This document shows, in pieces, positions 8,009 through 19,483 of a DNA stretch of 64,000 nucleotides. A program made the translations under genes and the position numbers. Below the pieces are notes generated by a model. The model ran no database searches and had not been told where the DNA came from. It worked only from the letters and a program-made list of their open reading frames with translations. Origin of the DNA: Hydrogenophilales bacterium (GTDB taxonomy: Bacteria; Pseudomonadota; Gammaproteobacteria; Burkholderiales; Thiobacillaceae); assembly GCA_023258975.1 (NCBI GenBank), contig JAHFRD010000001.1:1-64000 (forward strand), written 5' to 3'. Every line of letters begins with the position of its first letter. Position 1 is the stretch's first letter.

Positions 8009-9135
8009 AGCTGGCCATCATCCGCCAGCGCTACACGCCATATGGGGGGGCGGAACGCTTTATCGAGCGTGCCCTATCTACACTGGGCAGCGACGATCTG
8101 GACGTAACTGTGATAGCCCGCGACTGGCCGGAAGACGCACAGAGCGATTTCCAGCGTTTGCTCGTCCAACCTTTCTCCATCGGCCGCACTTGGCGAGATG
8201 CGGCCTTCGCACATGCCGCCTGCCGCGTGGTGGCAAATGAAGGGTTCGACTTGGTGCAGTCGCATGAGCGCCTGCCGTGCTGCGACATCTTCCGCGCCGG
8301 CGACGGTGTGCATCGGGAATGGCTGATCCAGCGCGCGCGCTTGCGCGGTTCATGGAAAAGCATGGGCAGCCGATTCAGCCTGTTCCATCGCCGCCTGCTG
8401 AATGCCGAGAAGGCGATGTTTGCCAGCCCACGCCTCAAGCATGTCATCTGCATCTCCCGCATGGTGCGGGACGATGTCCTGCGGCATTACGAGATTCCCG
8501 AGCACAAATTGAGCGTGATCTACAACGGGCTTGATCTCCAGGCTTTCCACCCCGGCTTGCGAACCCTGCATCGCAATCGCTTGCGCGCAGAACTTGGCCT
8601 GTCCAAGGAGGCGGTGGTGTTCTTGTTCGTGGGTTCCGGTTTCGAACGCAAAGGCGTGCCAATGTTGCTGCGGCTGTGGCCAGCACTACCACGACATGCC
8701 CATCTAGTCGTCATTGGTTATGACCGCAAGGCGGATCAGTACGCTCGCCTTGCGAGAAAACTCGGCCTGGAGCACCGGATGCATTTCGTCGGCCCGAAGC
8801 AGGATGTCGCGCCCTGGTATGGCTTGGCCGATGTATTTGCCTTCCCCACGATCTACGAACCATTCGGTAACGCGCCTCTGGAAGCCCTGGCCAGCGGCGT
8901 GCCGGTGCTCACGACCAGAAAATGCGGTGCTTCGGAACTGATCCACCCCGGGGTCAACGGCGAGATTCTCGACGCCTTCGACGAGGTGGGCTGGCAACAG
9001 GCTCTGTTGGCCTGGCTCAAGCCAGATCGCCAGGAGGCCGCCCGTCCATCCGCGCGCGCCAGCGCCATACCTTTCACTTATGCGGCGATGGAACAGAATT
9101 TCCGCCATCTCTATTCGACCCTGAAAGCCGCGTAA
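8005..9135 (+). CDS. waaG: LPS core glycosyltransferase family 4 (WaaG-like)
   Basis: The N-terminus LKLAIIRQRYTPYGGAERFI is the signature of WaaG, the LPS core alpha-1,3-glucosyltransferase that acts on heptose II using UDP-glucose. The C-terminal GT-B half carries VFLFVGSGFERKGVPMLL and the donor site FPTIYEPFGNAPLEALASG (E-x7-E motif). At 376 residues the length is normal. The TTG start at 8005 overlaps the previous stop, as expected for translational coupling. Relatives of unknown acceptor share this architecture, so the sugar transferred is inferred. Confidence 0.82.
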   Translation: MKLAIIRQRYTPYGGAERFIERALSTLGSDDLDVTVIARDWPEDAQSDFQRLLVQPFSIGRTWRDAAFAHAACRVVANEGFDLVQSHERLPCCDIFRAGDGVHREWLIQRARLRGSWKSMGSRFSLFHRRLLNAEKAMFASPRLKHVICISRMVRDDVLRHYEIPEHKLSVIYNGLDLQAFHPGLRTLHRNRLRAELGLSKEAVVFLFVGSGFERKGVPMLLRLWPALPRHAHLVVIGYDRKADQYARLARKLGLEHRMHFVGPKQDVAPWYGLADVFAFPTIYEPFGNAPLEALASGVPVLTTRKCGASELIHPGVNGEILDAFDEVGWQQALLAWLKPDRQEAARPSARASAIPFTYAAMEQNFRHLYSTLKAA

Positions 9136-9137
9136 CC

Positions 9138-10872
<1,735 letters not shown>

Positions 10873-10886
<14 letters not shown>

Positions 10887-12009
10887 GCCCCCCTCGAAAA
10901 CACGGATGAGGATTCTGCATACCGAAGCTTCCTGCGGTTGGGGTGGCCAGGAAATTCGTGTCCTCGAAGAAGCGTGCGGCCTGATCGGCCGTGGCCACGA
11001 CGTCCATCTGGCCTGCCCGGCGGATTCAAGCATCTACCAGGCCGCCACCCGCTACGGCGTACCCGCGCATGCCCTGCCGATCGGCCGGAAAAACCTCGAA
11101 GGCCTGTTCGCCCTGCGGGGCTGGCTGAAGCACCACCCGTTCGACATCCTCAACAGCCACAGCTCCACGGATTCCTGGCTCGCCGCCCTCGCCTGCCACT
11201 CGTTCGGGCAAGCCCCGCTGATCGTGCGTACCCGCCACCTCTCCACTCCGGTGCATGCCAACCGCCCCACCTTCTGGCTCTATCAACGCGCCTGCCGACA
11301 TGTGGTAGTGACGGGGGAAGCATTGAAGGATCAACTGGTGCGCGACAACGGTTTCGATCCCGCCAGCCTGACCTCGGTGCCAACCGGCATCGATCTGCAA
11401 CGCTTTCATCCGCGTGATCGCCTCGCCAGCCGTGCCAGCTTGGGACTGCCACCGGATGCGACCCTGCTCGGAATCCTCGCCACCCTGCGCGACTGGAAGG
11501 GGCATACCGTCCTGTTCGAGGCGATCGACCAGTTGCGTGAACGCTTCCCCGCCCTGCGCATTCTGGTGGTGGGCGACGGGCCCTACCGGGATCGCCTGGA
11601 TACCCACCTGGAAAAGCTCGGGCTCGCGGATCGCGTCGATTTCGTCGGCCACCGCGACGACCCGGAAATCTGGCTGGCCGCGATGGATCTGTTCGTGCTG
11701 CCCTCCTGGGGCGACGAGGGCGTGTCGCAAGCGTTGATGCAGGCGATGGCCACCGGCTTGCCGATCATCACCACCCCGGTCGGCAGTCTTGGCGAAGTCA
11801 TCAAGGATGGCGTGACCGGGTTGATGGTGCCGCCCCGCGATCCCCACGCCCTGGCCGGCGCCATCGTTCGACTGCTCGACAATGTTCCGCTGGCCGCCCG
11901 CCTGGGCGATACGGCGCAAGCACTTGCCACACAATGCTGTGGCCGGGAACGGATGCTGGACAAGATGGAGTCCATCTTTTCCCGTTACGCCACCCAGCGG
12001 GAAGCTTGA
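10873..12009 (+). CDS. Glycosyltransferase family 4
   Basis: A GT-B glycosyltransferase beginning RILHTEASCGWGGQEIRVL, with the donor-side segments GILATLRDWKGHTVLFEAI and FVLPSWGDEGVSQALMQAMATG followed by LPIITTPVGSLGEVI. The closest familiar type is the LPS core/O-chain glycosyltransferase with the GGQE N-terminal loop. Two starts are possible: ATG 10873, overlapping msbA by 14 bp, and ATG 10906, which sits directly before the first strand. Sugar and acceptor cannot be assigned. It is followed at 3 bp by the amidotransferase gene. Confidence 0.85.
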
Positions 12010-12012
12010 TCC

Positions 12013-13839
12013 ATGTGCGGGATCGGTGGCTTTTTCCTGCCACAACCGGCTGCCCCCGACGCCATCAACCACATGCTTGCGGCGCTCTCCGCGCGTGGCC
12101 CGGATGCTCGGCATCTGGTCGGCTGGGACGCGGCTTGGCAGCGCGAACAGCAGGCCCCGCAACGCGCCCTGTTGCATACCCGGCTGTCGATCCGCGACCC
12201 GCGTCCGGAGGCGGATCAGCCCATGACCAATCCGGCCGGTGACATCTGGATATGCTTTAACGGCGAGGCCTATGGCATCGAGGCGGATGTCCGGGAGTTG
12301 CGCAAGCGTGGCTATTCGTTCCGCACCACCTCGGACACCGAATTCATCCTACACGCCTACCAGGAATGGGGCCTGGACGGCCTGATTCCGCGCCTGCGCG
12401 GCATGTTCGCCCTGGTCATCCTCGACCTGCGCCAGGGCAAGCTGCATCTGCTGCGCGACCGCATGGGCCTGAAGCCCATTGTCTACAGCCACGAGCCGAA
12501 AACCGGCGCGCTGGTGTTCGCCTCCCTGGTGCGCGGCGTCTTGCCCTTGCTGCCACCCGAGCGGCGGCAGCTTTCGCCCGGGGGCATCGACGCCTACTTG
12601 GCGCATCGCTATGTGCCCGCCCCCGGCACCGTATTCCGTCACATCCGGCGCCTGGAAAACGGTCATCTGCTAAGTTATGACCTGCATAGCGGCATCCTGG
12701 AGAAGCGCCGATATTGGTATCCGCAAGCCTCGGCGGAGGACTGGCGCGTGGCTCTGGATGAGGCCATCCGCCTGCGCATGGTGTCCGACCGCCCGGTCGG
12801 CATCTTCCTCAGCGGCGGAATGGACTCCAGCGTCATCGCCACGCGGCTATGCGCCATCCAGCCGACAAGACCCCATGTCTTTACCGCCAGTTTTCCTGGC
12901 ACGACCTGGGATGAAAGCGGGGAAGCGGAGGCGATGGCGCGACAGTTGGGCCTGCCCTTCACCGCAGTACCCATCGACATGAACCTCGCCCGGGATTTCA
13001 GCCGCCTGGTGCATGATCTGGACGAGCCGTTCGCCGATCCCAGCGCGGTGCCCACCTGGTATCTGTCCCGCGCGGCGGTGCGCGAAGTCACCGTGGTATT
13101 TGGCGGCGATGGTGGCGACGAAGTGTTCGCCGGCTACAAACGCTATCGCAAGCACTTGCGCGGTGCCTGGCGTGGCGCGCTGCGCCTGCCGCTACCTACC
13201 CTGCCCGACTGGTCCTCCAAGGGTTGGAAGAAAAATCTGGCCGAACTGGCGCTGAACTGGGATGACGCCTACGCCCTGCGCTTTTCCGGCCTGACTCCGA
13301 ACCAGCGCGCCTGGCTGCAACCGGATCAGCCGCCGCGCCCCCACTACTGGCGAATGCCGGAGAACCCACCGCATTCCCCCCTGCAACGTCTGCTGGCGGT
13401 GGATTTCGAGAACTACCTGCCGGAATACATCCTGCGCAAAGCCGACCTCTGCACCATGTCACACGGCCTGGAAATGCGCGCGCCGCTGCTGGATCATCGC
13501 TTCTACGAGAGCATCCTCGGCCTGCCGGAAGCGGAACGCTTCACCCGGCCGGCCAAGGCGCTGTTGGCCCTCCATGCGCCGGAAACCCAGCCCATCCTGG
13601 AGCGCAAGAAACGGGGCTTTAACCCTCCCCTAGGCCAGTGGCTGGAACATGACCTGCGCGAGCGTTTCGCCGGACTTGGCCTGCGCCTGAACGATCTCAC
13701 CGGGAACCAGATCGCCACCGCCCCCTGCGACGCCCTGATGGCCCATTACCTGAACGGCGCCGACTTCCTGGCCGAACAGGTACTGCAACTGCTGATTCTG
13801 GATGAGTCGCTGGCGCAGCTCTCTCAGGCGGGAAACTAA
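12013..13839 (+). CDS. asnB: Asparagine synthase-like glutamine amidotransferase
   Basis: Class II glutamine amidotransferase plus ATP-pyrophosphatase. The catalytic Cys2 is in MCGIGGFFLP, with the domain-I motifs SARGPDARH and LHTRLSIRD and the N-G-E motif CFNGEAYG. The synthetase half has the P-loop FLSGGMDSSVIA near residue 266, GGDGGDEVFAGYKRY and RKADLCTMSHGLEMRAPLLD. At 608 residues it is typical of the AsnB/exosortase-type amidotransferases found in polysaccharide loci. There it may amidate a sugar acid such as a uronic acid rather than aspartate. That alternative is inferred from its place between glycosyltransferase genes with gaps of 3 bp on both sides. Confidence 0.88.
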   Translation: MCGIGGFFLPQPAAPDAINHMLAALSARGPDARHLVGWDAAWQREQQAPQRALLHTRLSIRDPRPEADQPMTNPAGDIWICFNGEAYGIEADVRELRKRGYSFRTTSDTEFILHAYQEWGLDGLIPRLRGMFALVILDLRQGKLHLLRDRMGLKPIVYSHEPKTGALVFASLVRGVLPLLPPERRQLSPGGIDAYLAHRYVPAPGTVFRHIRRLENGHLLSYDLHSGILEKRRYWYPQASAEDWRVALDEAIRLRMVSDRPVGIFLSGGMDSSVIATRLCAIQPTRPHVFTASFPGTTWDESGEAEAMARQLGLPFTAVPIDMNLARDFSRLVHDLDEPFADPSAVPTWYLSRAAVREVTVVFGGDGGDEVFAGYKRYRKHLRGAWRGALRLPLPTLPDWSSKGWKKNLAELALNWDDAYALRFSGLTPNQRAWLQPDQPPRPHYWRMPENPPHSPLQRLLAVDFENYLPEYILRKADLCTMSHGLEMRAPLLDHRFYESILGLPEAERFTRPAKALLALHAPETQPILERKKRGFNPPLGQWLEHDLRERFAGLGLRLNDLTGNQIATAPCDALMAHYLNGADFLAEQVLQLLILDESLAQLSQAGN

Positions 13840-13842
13840 GTC

Positions 13843-14952
13843 ATGTCCCGCCTCCCCGCCCGACTGCTCATTCCCCCACTGGCCCTGTTGCGCGGCATCT
13901 TCCGTTTCCGCCGCAAAATACCGGAACAACCGCGCCGCATCCTCATCCTGCACAGCCTGCTGCTGGGGGACAGCCTGCTGTTGATCGCACTGGTGGCGAA
14001 GGTGCGCGCCCGTTATCCGGATGCCCGCATCCTGGTCTCTGTACCGAAGCCGCTCATCCCGCTCTATGCCACCCGACCCTACGGCGTCGAAGCCCTCCCG
14101 TTCAATCCGAAGGACTTCGCCAGCGTCCTCGGCATTCTCCGCTGCGGCCCCTACGATCTCGCCATCATCCCCGCCGAGAATCGCCACGCCTGGCTGGCTC
14201 GTGCGGCGGGCGCCCGACATAGCGTCGCCTTCTCAGGCGACGCGCCAGCCTGGAAGAACTGGATGGTGGACACCCTGGTTCCCCTGCCAACCAGCCCGAT
14301 GGCTCTCGCCGATATTTTTTGTACCCTGCTGCCCGGCCCGGCACCCCGGCCCTATTGCGCAGGGGATTGGCCGGCCCCACCGTTGCCAGAAGCGCTTACG
14401 CTGCCAGCCAATGCCGCCATCTTCCATGTCACCTCCAGCATGGCGACCAAGCAATGGCCATTCCTCCACTGGCTGGAACTGGCGCGTAGGATCAGGAAAA
14501 TTGGCCTGCTACCGCACTGGAGCGTGGCTCCCGGCGAGGAGCCGCTGCTGCAGGAACTGGATCCGGCGCAGGAATTTCCCCACCTGGCCCTGCGCTTCGC
14601 CCCCATGTGGCATGCCCTCACCCAGGCCCGGATCCTGGTCAGCGTGGACACCAGCATCGTGCATCTGGCGCGCCTCACCGAGACCCCCAGCGTCGTGATA
14701 TTCGGCCCGACCGACCCCGAACTCTTTGGATCGGGCGCGTTCTGGCACAATCACCCAAACCGTTCCATATACAAACCCAATGTGCTCTGCCGGAACGATG
14801 GCAAACTGCTACGCCGCCCGTTGAAATGGGTTCATATCTGCACACGGGATACAGACCGTTGCGCCCATCCTCATTGCATCCACAGCCTGACTGTCAACCA
14901 GGTAGAGTGCGCCGTGGTCGAACTATTGGAAAGTACGCAGATTCATGTTTGA
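13843..14952 (+). CDS. Glycosyltransferase family 9 (heptosyltransferase-like)
   Basis: A 369-residue GT9 protein with the N-terminal [20 protein letters not shown] and C-terminal [30 protein letters not shown]. The sequence diverges from canonical WaaC/WaaF. The N-terminal loop has LLLGDSLL in place of the usual G-D motif context, and a basic N-terminal extension of about 25 residues precedes the first strand. Ancestral donor is ADP-heptose, but the acceptor is unknown. It ends within the next gene (8-bp overlap), so the two are translationally coupled. Confidence 0.8.
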   Translation: MSRLPARLLIPPLALLRGIFRFRRKIPEQPRRILILHSLLLGDSLLLIALVAKVRARYPDARILVSVPKPLIPLYATRPYGVEALPFNPKDFASVLGILRCGPYDLAIIPAENRHAWLARAAGARHSVAFSGDAPAWKNWMVDTLVPLPTSPMALADIFCTLLPGPAPRPYCAGDWPAPPLPEALTLPANAAIFHVTSSMATKQWPFLHWLELARRIRKIGLLPHWSVAPGEEPLLQELDPAQEFPHLALRFAPMWHALTQARILVSVDTSIVHLARLTETPSVVIFGPTDPELFGSGAFWHNHPNRSIYKPNVLCRNDGKLLRRPLKWVHICTRDTDRCAHPHCIHSLTVNQVECAVVELLESTQIHV

Positions 14953-15553
14953 AGATATCAAAGCCCAAGCCATCGCCGATTTTCACGATCTCTGCCACGC
15001 CAGCCTCGACTGGCCGACGCGCAGTCCCCGTACTCACGCGGAGGATTCACTCTGGTATTGGCTGGAAAGTAACCACCGCTACAACTGCCAACTCTGGGCG
15101 GAGGAGGACCAGGCCCGCCGCCGCGACGTGCCCGATGCCGCAATCGCCAGCAACAAACGCAACATCGACCGCTACAATCAGGCGCGCAATGACGCCATCG
15201 AGCGAATCGACGAACACATTCTTGCCCGTCTGGAAAACATCACGCCAAGCGCGGATGCCTGGTTCAACAGCGAAACAGCGGGATCCATCATCGACAGGCT
15301 GTCCATCGTCAGCCTGAAGATCCTGCATATGGGCAAGCAATCGCTCAGGACGAACATCAACGAGGCACTACGCGAGGAAAGCCAGGGAAAATTGGCTCGC
15401 CTGAAACTCCAACGACAGGATTTACAATTCTGCCTGGATGAATTGCTGGATGGCTATGTCGCCGGTCGCGCCTATTACCGGATTTATCGGCAATTCAAGA
15501 TGTACAACGATCCGAGGATGAATCCTTATCTATCAAAACAAATAATTCAATGA
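14945..15553 (+). CDS. DUF4254 family protein
   Basis: A 202-residue, almost all-helical soluble protein with [20 protein letters not shown] near residue 30 and [13 protein letters not shown] near residue 115. These segments characterise DUF4254, a family found almost only inside LPS biosynthesis loci in proteobacteria. Biochemical role is unknown. It overlaps the glycosyltransferase gene upstream by 8 bp and the methyltransferase gene downstream by 4 bp (ATGA). No membrane segment or signal is visible. Confidence 0.75.
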   Translation: MFEDIKAQAIADFHDLCHASLDWPTRSPRTHAEDSLWYWLESNHRYNCQLWAEEDQARRRDVPDAAIASNKRNIDRYNQARNDAIERIDEHILARLENITPSADAWFNSETAGSIIDRLSIVSLKILHMGKQSLRTNINEALREESQGKLARLKLQRQDLQFCLDELLDGYVAGRAYYRIYRQFKMYNDPRMNPYLSKQIIQ

Positions 15554-16305
15554 AAAACAAGCAGCACTATCCAGCAGATTTCTACGTCAAAAGGCACGAG
15601 CGTACAGTTGACGCCGCAAGGAAAGTAATCAGCAAGGCTGAACATTTTCTACCGAAAATAGGATCGGTCATAGATTTTGGTTGCGGTGTGGGAAGCTGGT
15701 TATCGGTTTTCAAGGAAAAAGGTGCATTGGTGGCGGGACTGGATGGCCCTTGGGTGCCCACAGAGCATCTTGTAATTCCACGAGAAGATTTCATCCAGCA
15801 TGACCTGGGCAACTCGATCGACCTTGAGCGACGCTTCGATCTTGCTATCAGCTTGGAAGTGGCGGAGCATCTACCAGAGAAATCAGCGGCATGTTTTGTA
15901 AGGAATCTGGTCAGGCACAGCGATTTCATCCTTTTCTCTGCCGCCATCCCGTTTCAAGGAGGTAGTGGTCACATCAACGAACAATGGCCATCGTACTGGG
16001 GAAGGCTGTTTTTGAAAGAAGGCTATCGCACGGTAGACTTAATCCGAATGCAAATATGGCATGACGAAACTATTCCATATTTTTATCGACAGAATATCTG
16101 CCTGTTCGTTAAAAACAACAGCATGAGCAAATTGACCGTTGCCCAACAATTACTTGGAATCCTTCCGGATTTACCAATGGACGCTGTCCATCCGGAGAGA
16201 TTTCTCCGCACAGAAATTCAATCTCTCTCACCGGAAGGCGCATGGAAATTTTTGCGTCGGGCCATTCGCAGATCACTCAAACAGAAATTTACGTCCGGCC
16301 ATTAA
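15550..16305 (+). CDS. SAM-dependent class I methyltransferase
   Basis: The SAM-binding motif I is [19 protein letters not shown] near residues 40-58, followed by motif II (VAGLDGPWV) and [17 protein letters not shown] (motif post-I/II region). These belong to the methyltransferase-23-like proteins of surface polysaccharide clusters. The C-terminal 60 residues are basic. Codon use is noticeably more AT-rich than in the flanking genes, which suggests this part of the cluster was acquired separately. It is the last gene of the tightly overlapping run that starts at 6947. The next 570 bp lack a convincing gene. Confidence 0.8.
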   Translation: MKNKQHYPADFYVKRHERTVDAARKVISKAEHFLPKIGSVIDFGCGVGSWLSVFKEKGALVAGLDGPWVPTEHLVIPREDFIQHDLGNSIDLERRFDLAISLEVAEHLPEKSAACFVRNLVRHSDFILFSAAIPFQGGSGHINEQWPSYWGRLFLKEGYRTVDLIRMQIWHDETIPYFYRQNICLFVKNNSMSKLTVAQQLLGILPDLPMDAVHPERFLRTEIQSLSPEGAWKFLRRAIRRSLKQKFTSGH

Positions 16306-16347
16306 TCCAGCAAGCCGATCAACAGCCACTTTGGCCAACATCTCACG

Positions 16348-16509
16348 ATGATCCAACCTACATTACCAAAGCCTCTCCTCCGGATTACCACGCTGTTGCG
16401 AAGATTCAAGGCCAGACAATGTTTGCACCTTCCCTGGTTCACCCAGTTCATCGGCTTCAACAGAACCCGGGCGCGCAAGGAAGCTCATCGTGAATGGCAG
16501 GGTAGCTAA
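16348..16509 (+). CDS. Short basic open reading frame, doubtful
   Basis: A 53-codon frame from ATG 16348 to TAA 16507-16509. It encodes a strongly basic, leucine- and arginine-rich peptide (ITTLLRRFKARQCLHLPWF and RTRARKEAHREWQ). It has no good ribosome site. It ends 7 bp before the large inverted repeat. It may be the remnant of a glycosyltransferase or methyltransferase gene, but no domain can be named. Confidence 0.2.
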   Translation: MIQPTLPKPLLRITTLLRRFKARQCLHLPWFTQFIGFNRTRARKEAHREWQGS

Positions 16510-16516
16510 GTAATGT

Positions 16517-16601
16517 CGCTTAACCGACGTGGAAGATGTTGGCGTCTCTAGACCGTTATTTAAGATGGTGAATGGTTTATATCTTCCACGTCGGTTAAGC
16601 G
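16517..16601. repeat. Perfect 21-bp inverted repeat
   Basis: The arm at 16517-16537 (beginning cgcttaaccgacgtgg) is exactly complementary to the arm at 16581-16601 (ending cgtcggttaagcg). The 43-base spacer contains no further strong pairing. A perfect 21-bp match by chance is very unlikely. There is no T-tract after either arm, so it is not an ordinary terminator. It could be the two ends of a tiny inserted element, a recombinase site, or a structured RNA. Confidence 0.85.
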
Positions 16602-16852
16602 TGTCCACTTATATCTTTTCCAGCGATGGCGGCCTGATTTACCTGCCTGCTCCGTTGGATCTCATGAACGGCCATCTACCTATTCAGGATAGAAAATCCA
16701 ACCGCTTTCTTAATGCACTTGTGAAGATGGATAGCTTTTTTTCGATCTCGGAGCCGACAATTGGGGAATGGGCTCGCTGCACGTCGCCACTCGTCGGCAA
16801 TCGAGACAAGGTGCTTGCATTCGAACTTTTTCCCCACTTCGCCCAGACATGA
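16529..16852 (+). CDS. Hypothetical protein, unrecognised
   Basis: A 107-residue frame beginning inside the left arm of the inverted repeat. The C-terminal 75 residues (from SVSTYIFSSDGGLIYLPAP) look protein-like, with regular hydrophobic spacing. No domain is recognised and no ribosome site precedes the first start. The right arm of the repeat encodes LPRRLS in this frame. It could be a 3' remnant of a gene disrupted by whatever left the repeat. Confidence 0.25.
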   Translation: MEDVGVSRPLFKMVNGLYLPRRLSVSTYIFSSDGGLIYLPAPLDLMNGHLPIQDRKSNRFLNALVKMDSFFSISEPTIGEWARCTSPLVGNRDKVLAFELFPHFAQT

Positions 16853-16873
16853 TCCCCACTTAGGCGGCCAACC

Positions 16874-18022
16874 ATGCCGAAAATCGGATTATTGATTGAC
16901 ACACTGATCGGTGGCGGTGCTGAACGCATCACCCTGAATCTCTATGATGCGTTCACGGAACTGGGACATGAAGCCCATATTTTTCTGGTCGCCAACAAGA
17001 TCGAGCACAACCTCCCGGACATTCCAGCCGACCGCCTGCATTGGCTGAGTGAAGACGGAAAAATCTCCCGGAACAAGGTACTCAACAAGTTGCTGCTGGC
17101 CCAGCGTTTGCGAAAACTCGTTCACGGTATCGAAAGCGGACAAAGCCAACCATTCGCTTTTTTTATCTCCAGCGCCGAAGATATGGATCGGCTGACACGG
17201 ATCGCGGGCATGGCGAATGTCCTGATCCGTTATCGCAACTCCATGTGGGTTTATCTACAGAACAAGATCAAGAACCGGGAGGGAATCAAACGCAAGTGGA
17301 GAAACTGGCAGTTTCTTCGGAAGTTCCGCGCCATTTATGGTGGGCGCCACATCGTCACCGTCTCCCATGCCCTCATTGAGGATATTGTCGATAAAGTCGG
17401 GGTGCGGCCCAAAAGCATCCGAACCATCTATAACCCTTTCAATTTCTCGCTTTACCGTTCCAAGGCCCAGGAGCCGTCGGATTATCCAGACGAACCTTAT
17501 ATCCTCTATCTGGCCCGCTTCGAAAACCGCAAGCGCCACGACTTGCTCGTCCGTGCCTTCCACAAGGCGAACCCGGACTGCAAACTCGTCCTCATGGGAG
17601 GCGTCTACACAAAATCGGATCAGGATGAATTGGCCATGATTCGGCAACTGATCCAGGAACTGGGCCTCGAAGGCAAGGTGTTGTTACCCGGTTTCCGTAG
17701 CAATCCCTATCCCTGGATCAAACACGCGCGGCTGTTCGCCATGTCTTCCGATAGCGAGGGATTACCGACCGTGCTAATCGAATCATTGATACTGGGCACG
17801 CCTGTCGTCAGCACGGATTGCCCCACGGGACCTAGTGAAATATTGACTGGAGAATTTTCGCGATTTCTCTCCCCCATTGGCGACGCGGACACCTTGGCGG
17901 ATAATCTGCGGGAGGCTTTGTCGAACTATCCGGAAATCAATGAAGGATTGATCGCCAAGTACCATCATCTGGAGGTGGCGCACCAATATATCGCCCATGC
18001 CACTCAATTATTCAGGCGTTGA
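16874..18022 (+). CDS. Glycosyltransferase family 4
   Basis: A 382-residue GT-B enzyme. The N-terminus KIGLLIDTLIGGGAERITLNL carries the GGAER acceptor loop. The C-terminal half has ILYLARFENRKRHDLLVRAF and the donor motif AMSSDSEGLPTVLIESLILGTPVVSTDCPTG. It resembles the N-acetylgalactosamine/galactose transferases of O-chain and core loci, but the sugar is undetermined. An internal arginine/lysine-rich stretch (KIKNREGIKRKWRNW) would favour membrane-surface binding. It restarts the rightward cluster after the AT-richer island; the O-antigen ligase follows 30 bp later. Confidence 0.85.
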   Translation: MPKIGLLIDTLIGGGAERITLNLYDAFTELGHEAHIFLVANKIEHNLPDIPADRLHWLSEDGKISRNKVLNKLLLAQRLRKLVHGIESGQSQPFAFFISSAEDMDRLTRIAGMANVLIRYRNSMWVYLQNKIKNREGIKRKWRNWQFLRKFRAIYGGRHIVTVSHALIEDIVDKVGVRPKSIRTIYNPFNFSLYRSKAQEPSDYPDEPYILYLARFENRKRHDLLVRAFHKANPDCKLVLMGGVYTKSDQDELAMIRQLIQELGLEGKVLLPGFRSNPYPWIKHARLFAMSSDSEGLPTVLIESLILGTPVVSTDCPTGPSEILTGEFSRFLSPIGDADTLADNLREALSNYPEINEGLIAKYHHLEVAHQYIAHATQLFRR

Positions 18023-18052
18023 AGCATCTCTCCACTCATCGACATTCAAAAT

Positions 18053-19483
18053 ATGCTGACCAGACCCGCTATCTCATCCATGCGCAGCATTCCCATCGTG
18101 CTGGCGATGGCCTTCACCCTGGCGAATATTTTCGTTTTTCCCATCCCGCACACCATAACGCTGCGCTATTCTTTCGGTGCCAGTGTCCTGCTCATAGTCG
18201 GCTACTATTTTTTCAGGCATTCCCTGGCCAGCCAGATTTCAAAAGACCTCCACCCCGTGCTCATGGTGTATGCGGCACTGACCGGCTGGATTATTTTCCA
18301 GGCCCTGGCAATTTCCACGGAGACCGTTTGGGCGCTGACGGAATTCAAGAAGCAGTGGCTTATCAGCTCCGTCTATTTATTTCTGGGTATCGGGCTGGTC
18401 AGCAGCATCCAATCGAGCACCTCACGGGGTAATGGCGAAGCGAGCAGCTGGCTTCTCATTTTAATCATGGCTGTGCTCGCCAGCCAGATCCTATTCACGG
18501 TGATAGATGACCTGATCATCTATTTCCAGAGTGGTGACATGCCCTTCATGCGCGCGCGCCTAACCAGCGGTGAGCGATACGATGGCGCGGATGGTCACAC
18601 CAGCATGTCCTATGTGTCGAGCCTGCTTCTGCCTATCCTGATTGCGGACACTTTGGCCCGCCTGAACTTCCGAAAACGACTGCTCCCCATTTCCGCGCCT
18701 ATCCTTGTCCTGCTGTTTGCCGCTGACTTGTTCTGTCTTTATCTTATGAAGAGCCGCAACAGCATTCTGGATGCCCTGACCCTGCTCGCTGCGGCAGCGG
18801 TCATGTACGCCCATTTCAGCCTCGTTCGACAATATCGAAAGCGGATAATGGGTGGCATTGCCGTGTTTTTTCTCCTGCTCGGGGTCGGCGCCCATTTCGC
18901 TTACCGCTATGACAGCCGTTGGCAGACCTTCGCGGAGACCATCCCCCTGGCCTTGAAGACACAACAGGAGCGGTCATGGATGCATGATGGCCAATATCCG
19001 CGACTCCCTGACGGCCGCGATATCGACGCCAGCGCTTATCTCCGCATCGCCATGATGAAGGAAGGCCTGCGTTTGGTTCTCGACCATCCACTTGGTTGGG
19101 GCTATGGCCGCCAGGCTTTCTATCACGCCATCCAGAACAAATATGGTGCCAGTAATTACACGGGCCCAGGGCACAGCCACTCCGGCATGCTCGATCTGGC
19201 CATTGGCATCGGATTGCCAGGAGTAGGACTCTGGCTTCTTTTCCTGGCACTGACTGTCCGATCAGCCTGGCGCCAGGCCAGCCAGAAACGAAACCCGACG
19301 GGATTGCTGATCTGTTTGCTAGTCCTGGGATTTTTTAGCCGCTCGCTGATTGACAGCAACTTGCGCGACCACATGCTAGAAGAATTCCTGCTGCTGCTGG
19401 GTATCTATATGACCCTGGCCCTGGGCGACAGGCGGGCGACCGCAACACCAGACACAGGAGTTCCCGTTGTTTCAAAAACTTAA
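18053..19483 (+). CDS. waaL: O-antigen ligase family membrane protein (WaaL-like)
   Basis: A protein of 476 residues with about ten hydrophobic helices and one large periplasmic loop after residue ~290, the layout of the Wzy_C/WaaL family. That loop contains GWGYGRQAFYHAI and then GPGHSHSGMLDLAIGIG, including the histidine that is conserved in ligases. It would transfer O-chain or outer sugars from undecaprenyl diphosphate to lipid A-core on the periplasmic face. A Wzy polymerase is the main alternative; the setting in a core cluster with msbA and waaG favours ligase. It overlaps the next gene by 17 bp. Confidence 0.8.
   Translation: MLTRPAISSMRSIPIVLAMAFTLANIFVFPIPHTITLRYSFGASVLLIVGYYFFRHSLASQISKDLHPVLMVYAALTGWIIFQALAISTETVWALTEFKKQWLISSVYLFLGIGLVSSIQSSTSRGNGEASSWLLILIMAVLASQILFTVIDDLIIYFQSGDMPFMRARLTSGERYDGADGHTSMSYVSSLLLPILIADTLARLNFRKRLLPISAPILVLLFAADLFCLYLMKSRNSILDALTLLAAAAVMYAHFSLVRQYRKRIMGGIAVFFLLLGVGAHFAYRYDSRWQTFAETIPLALKTQQERSWMHDGQYPRLPDGRDIDASAYLRIAMMKEGLRLVLDHPLGWGYGRQAFYHAIQNKYGASNYTGPGHSHSGMLDLAIGIGLPGVGLWLLFLALTVRSAWRQASQKRNPTGLLICLLVLGFFSRSLIDSNLRDHMLEEFLLLLGIYMTLALGDRRATATPDTGVPVVSKT

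Larger units (their letters stand above)
16306..16873. other. AT-richer island between LPS gene runs
   Basis: This 568-bp gap interrupts an otherwise overlapping gene cluster and has lower GC than its surroundings. It holds a 53-codon frame, a perfect 21-bp inverted repeat and a 108-codon frame, each listed separately. None has recognisable homology. I read it as a decayed gene or small insertion scar. Confidence 0.5.
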
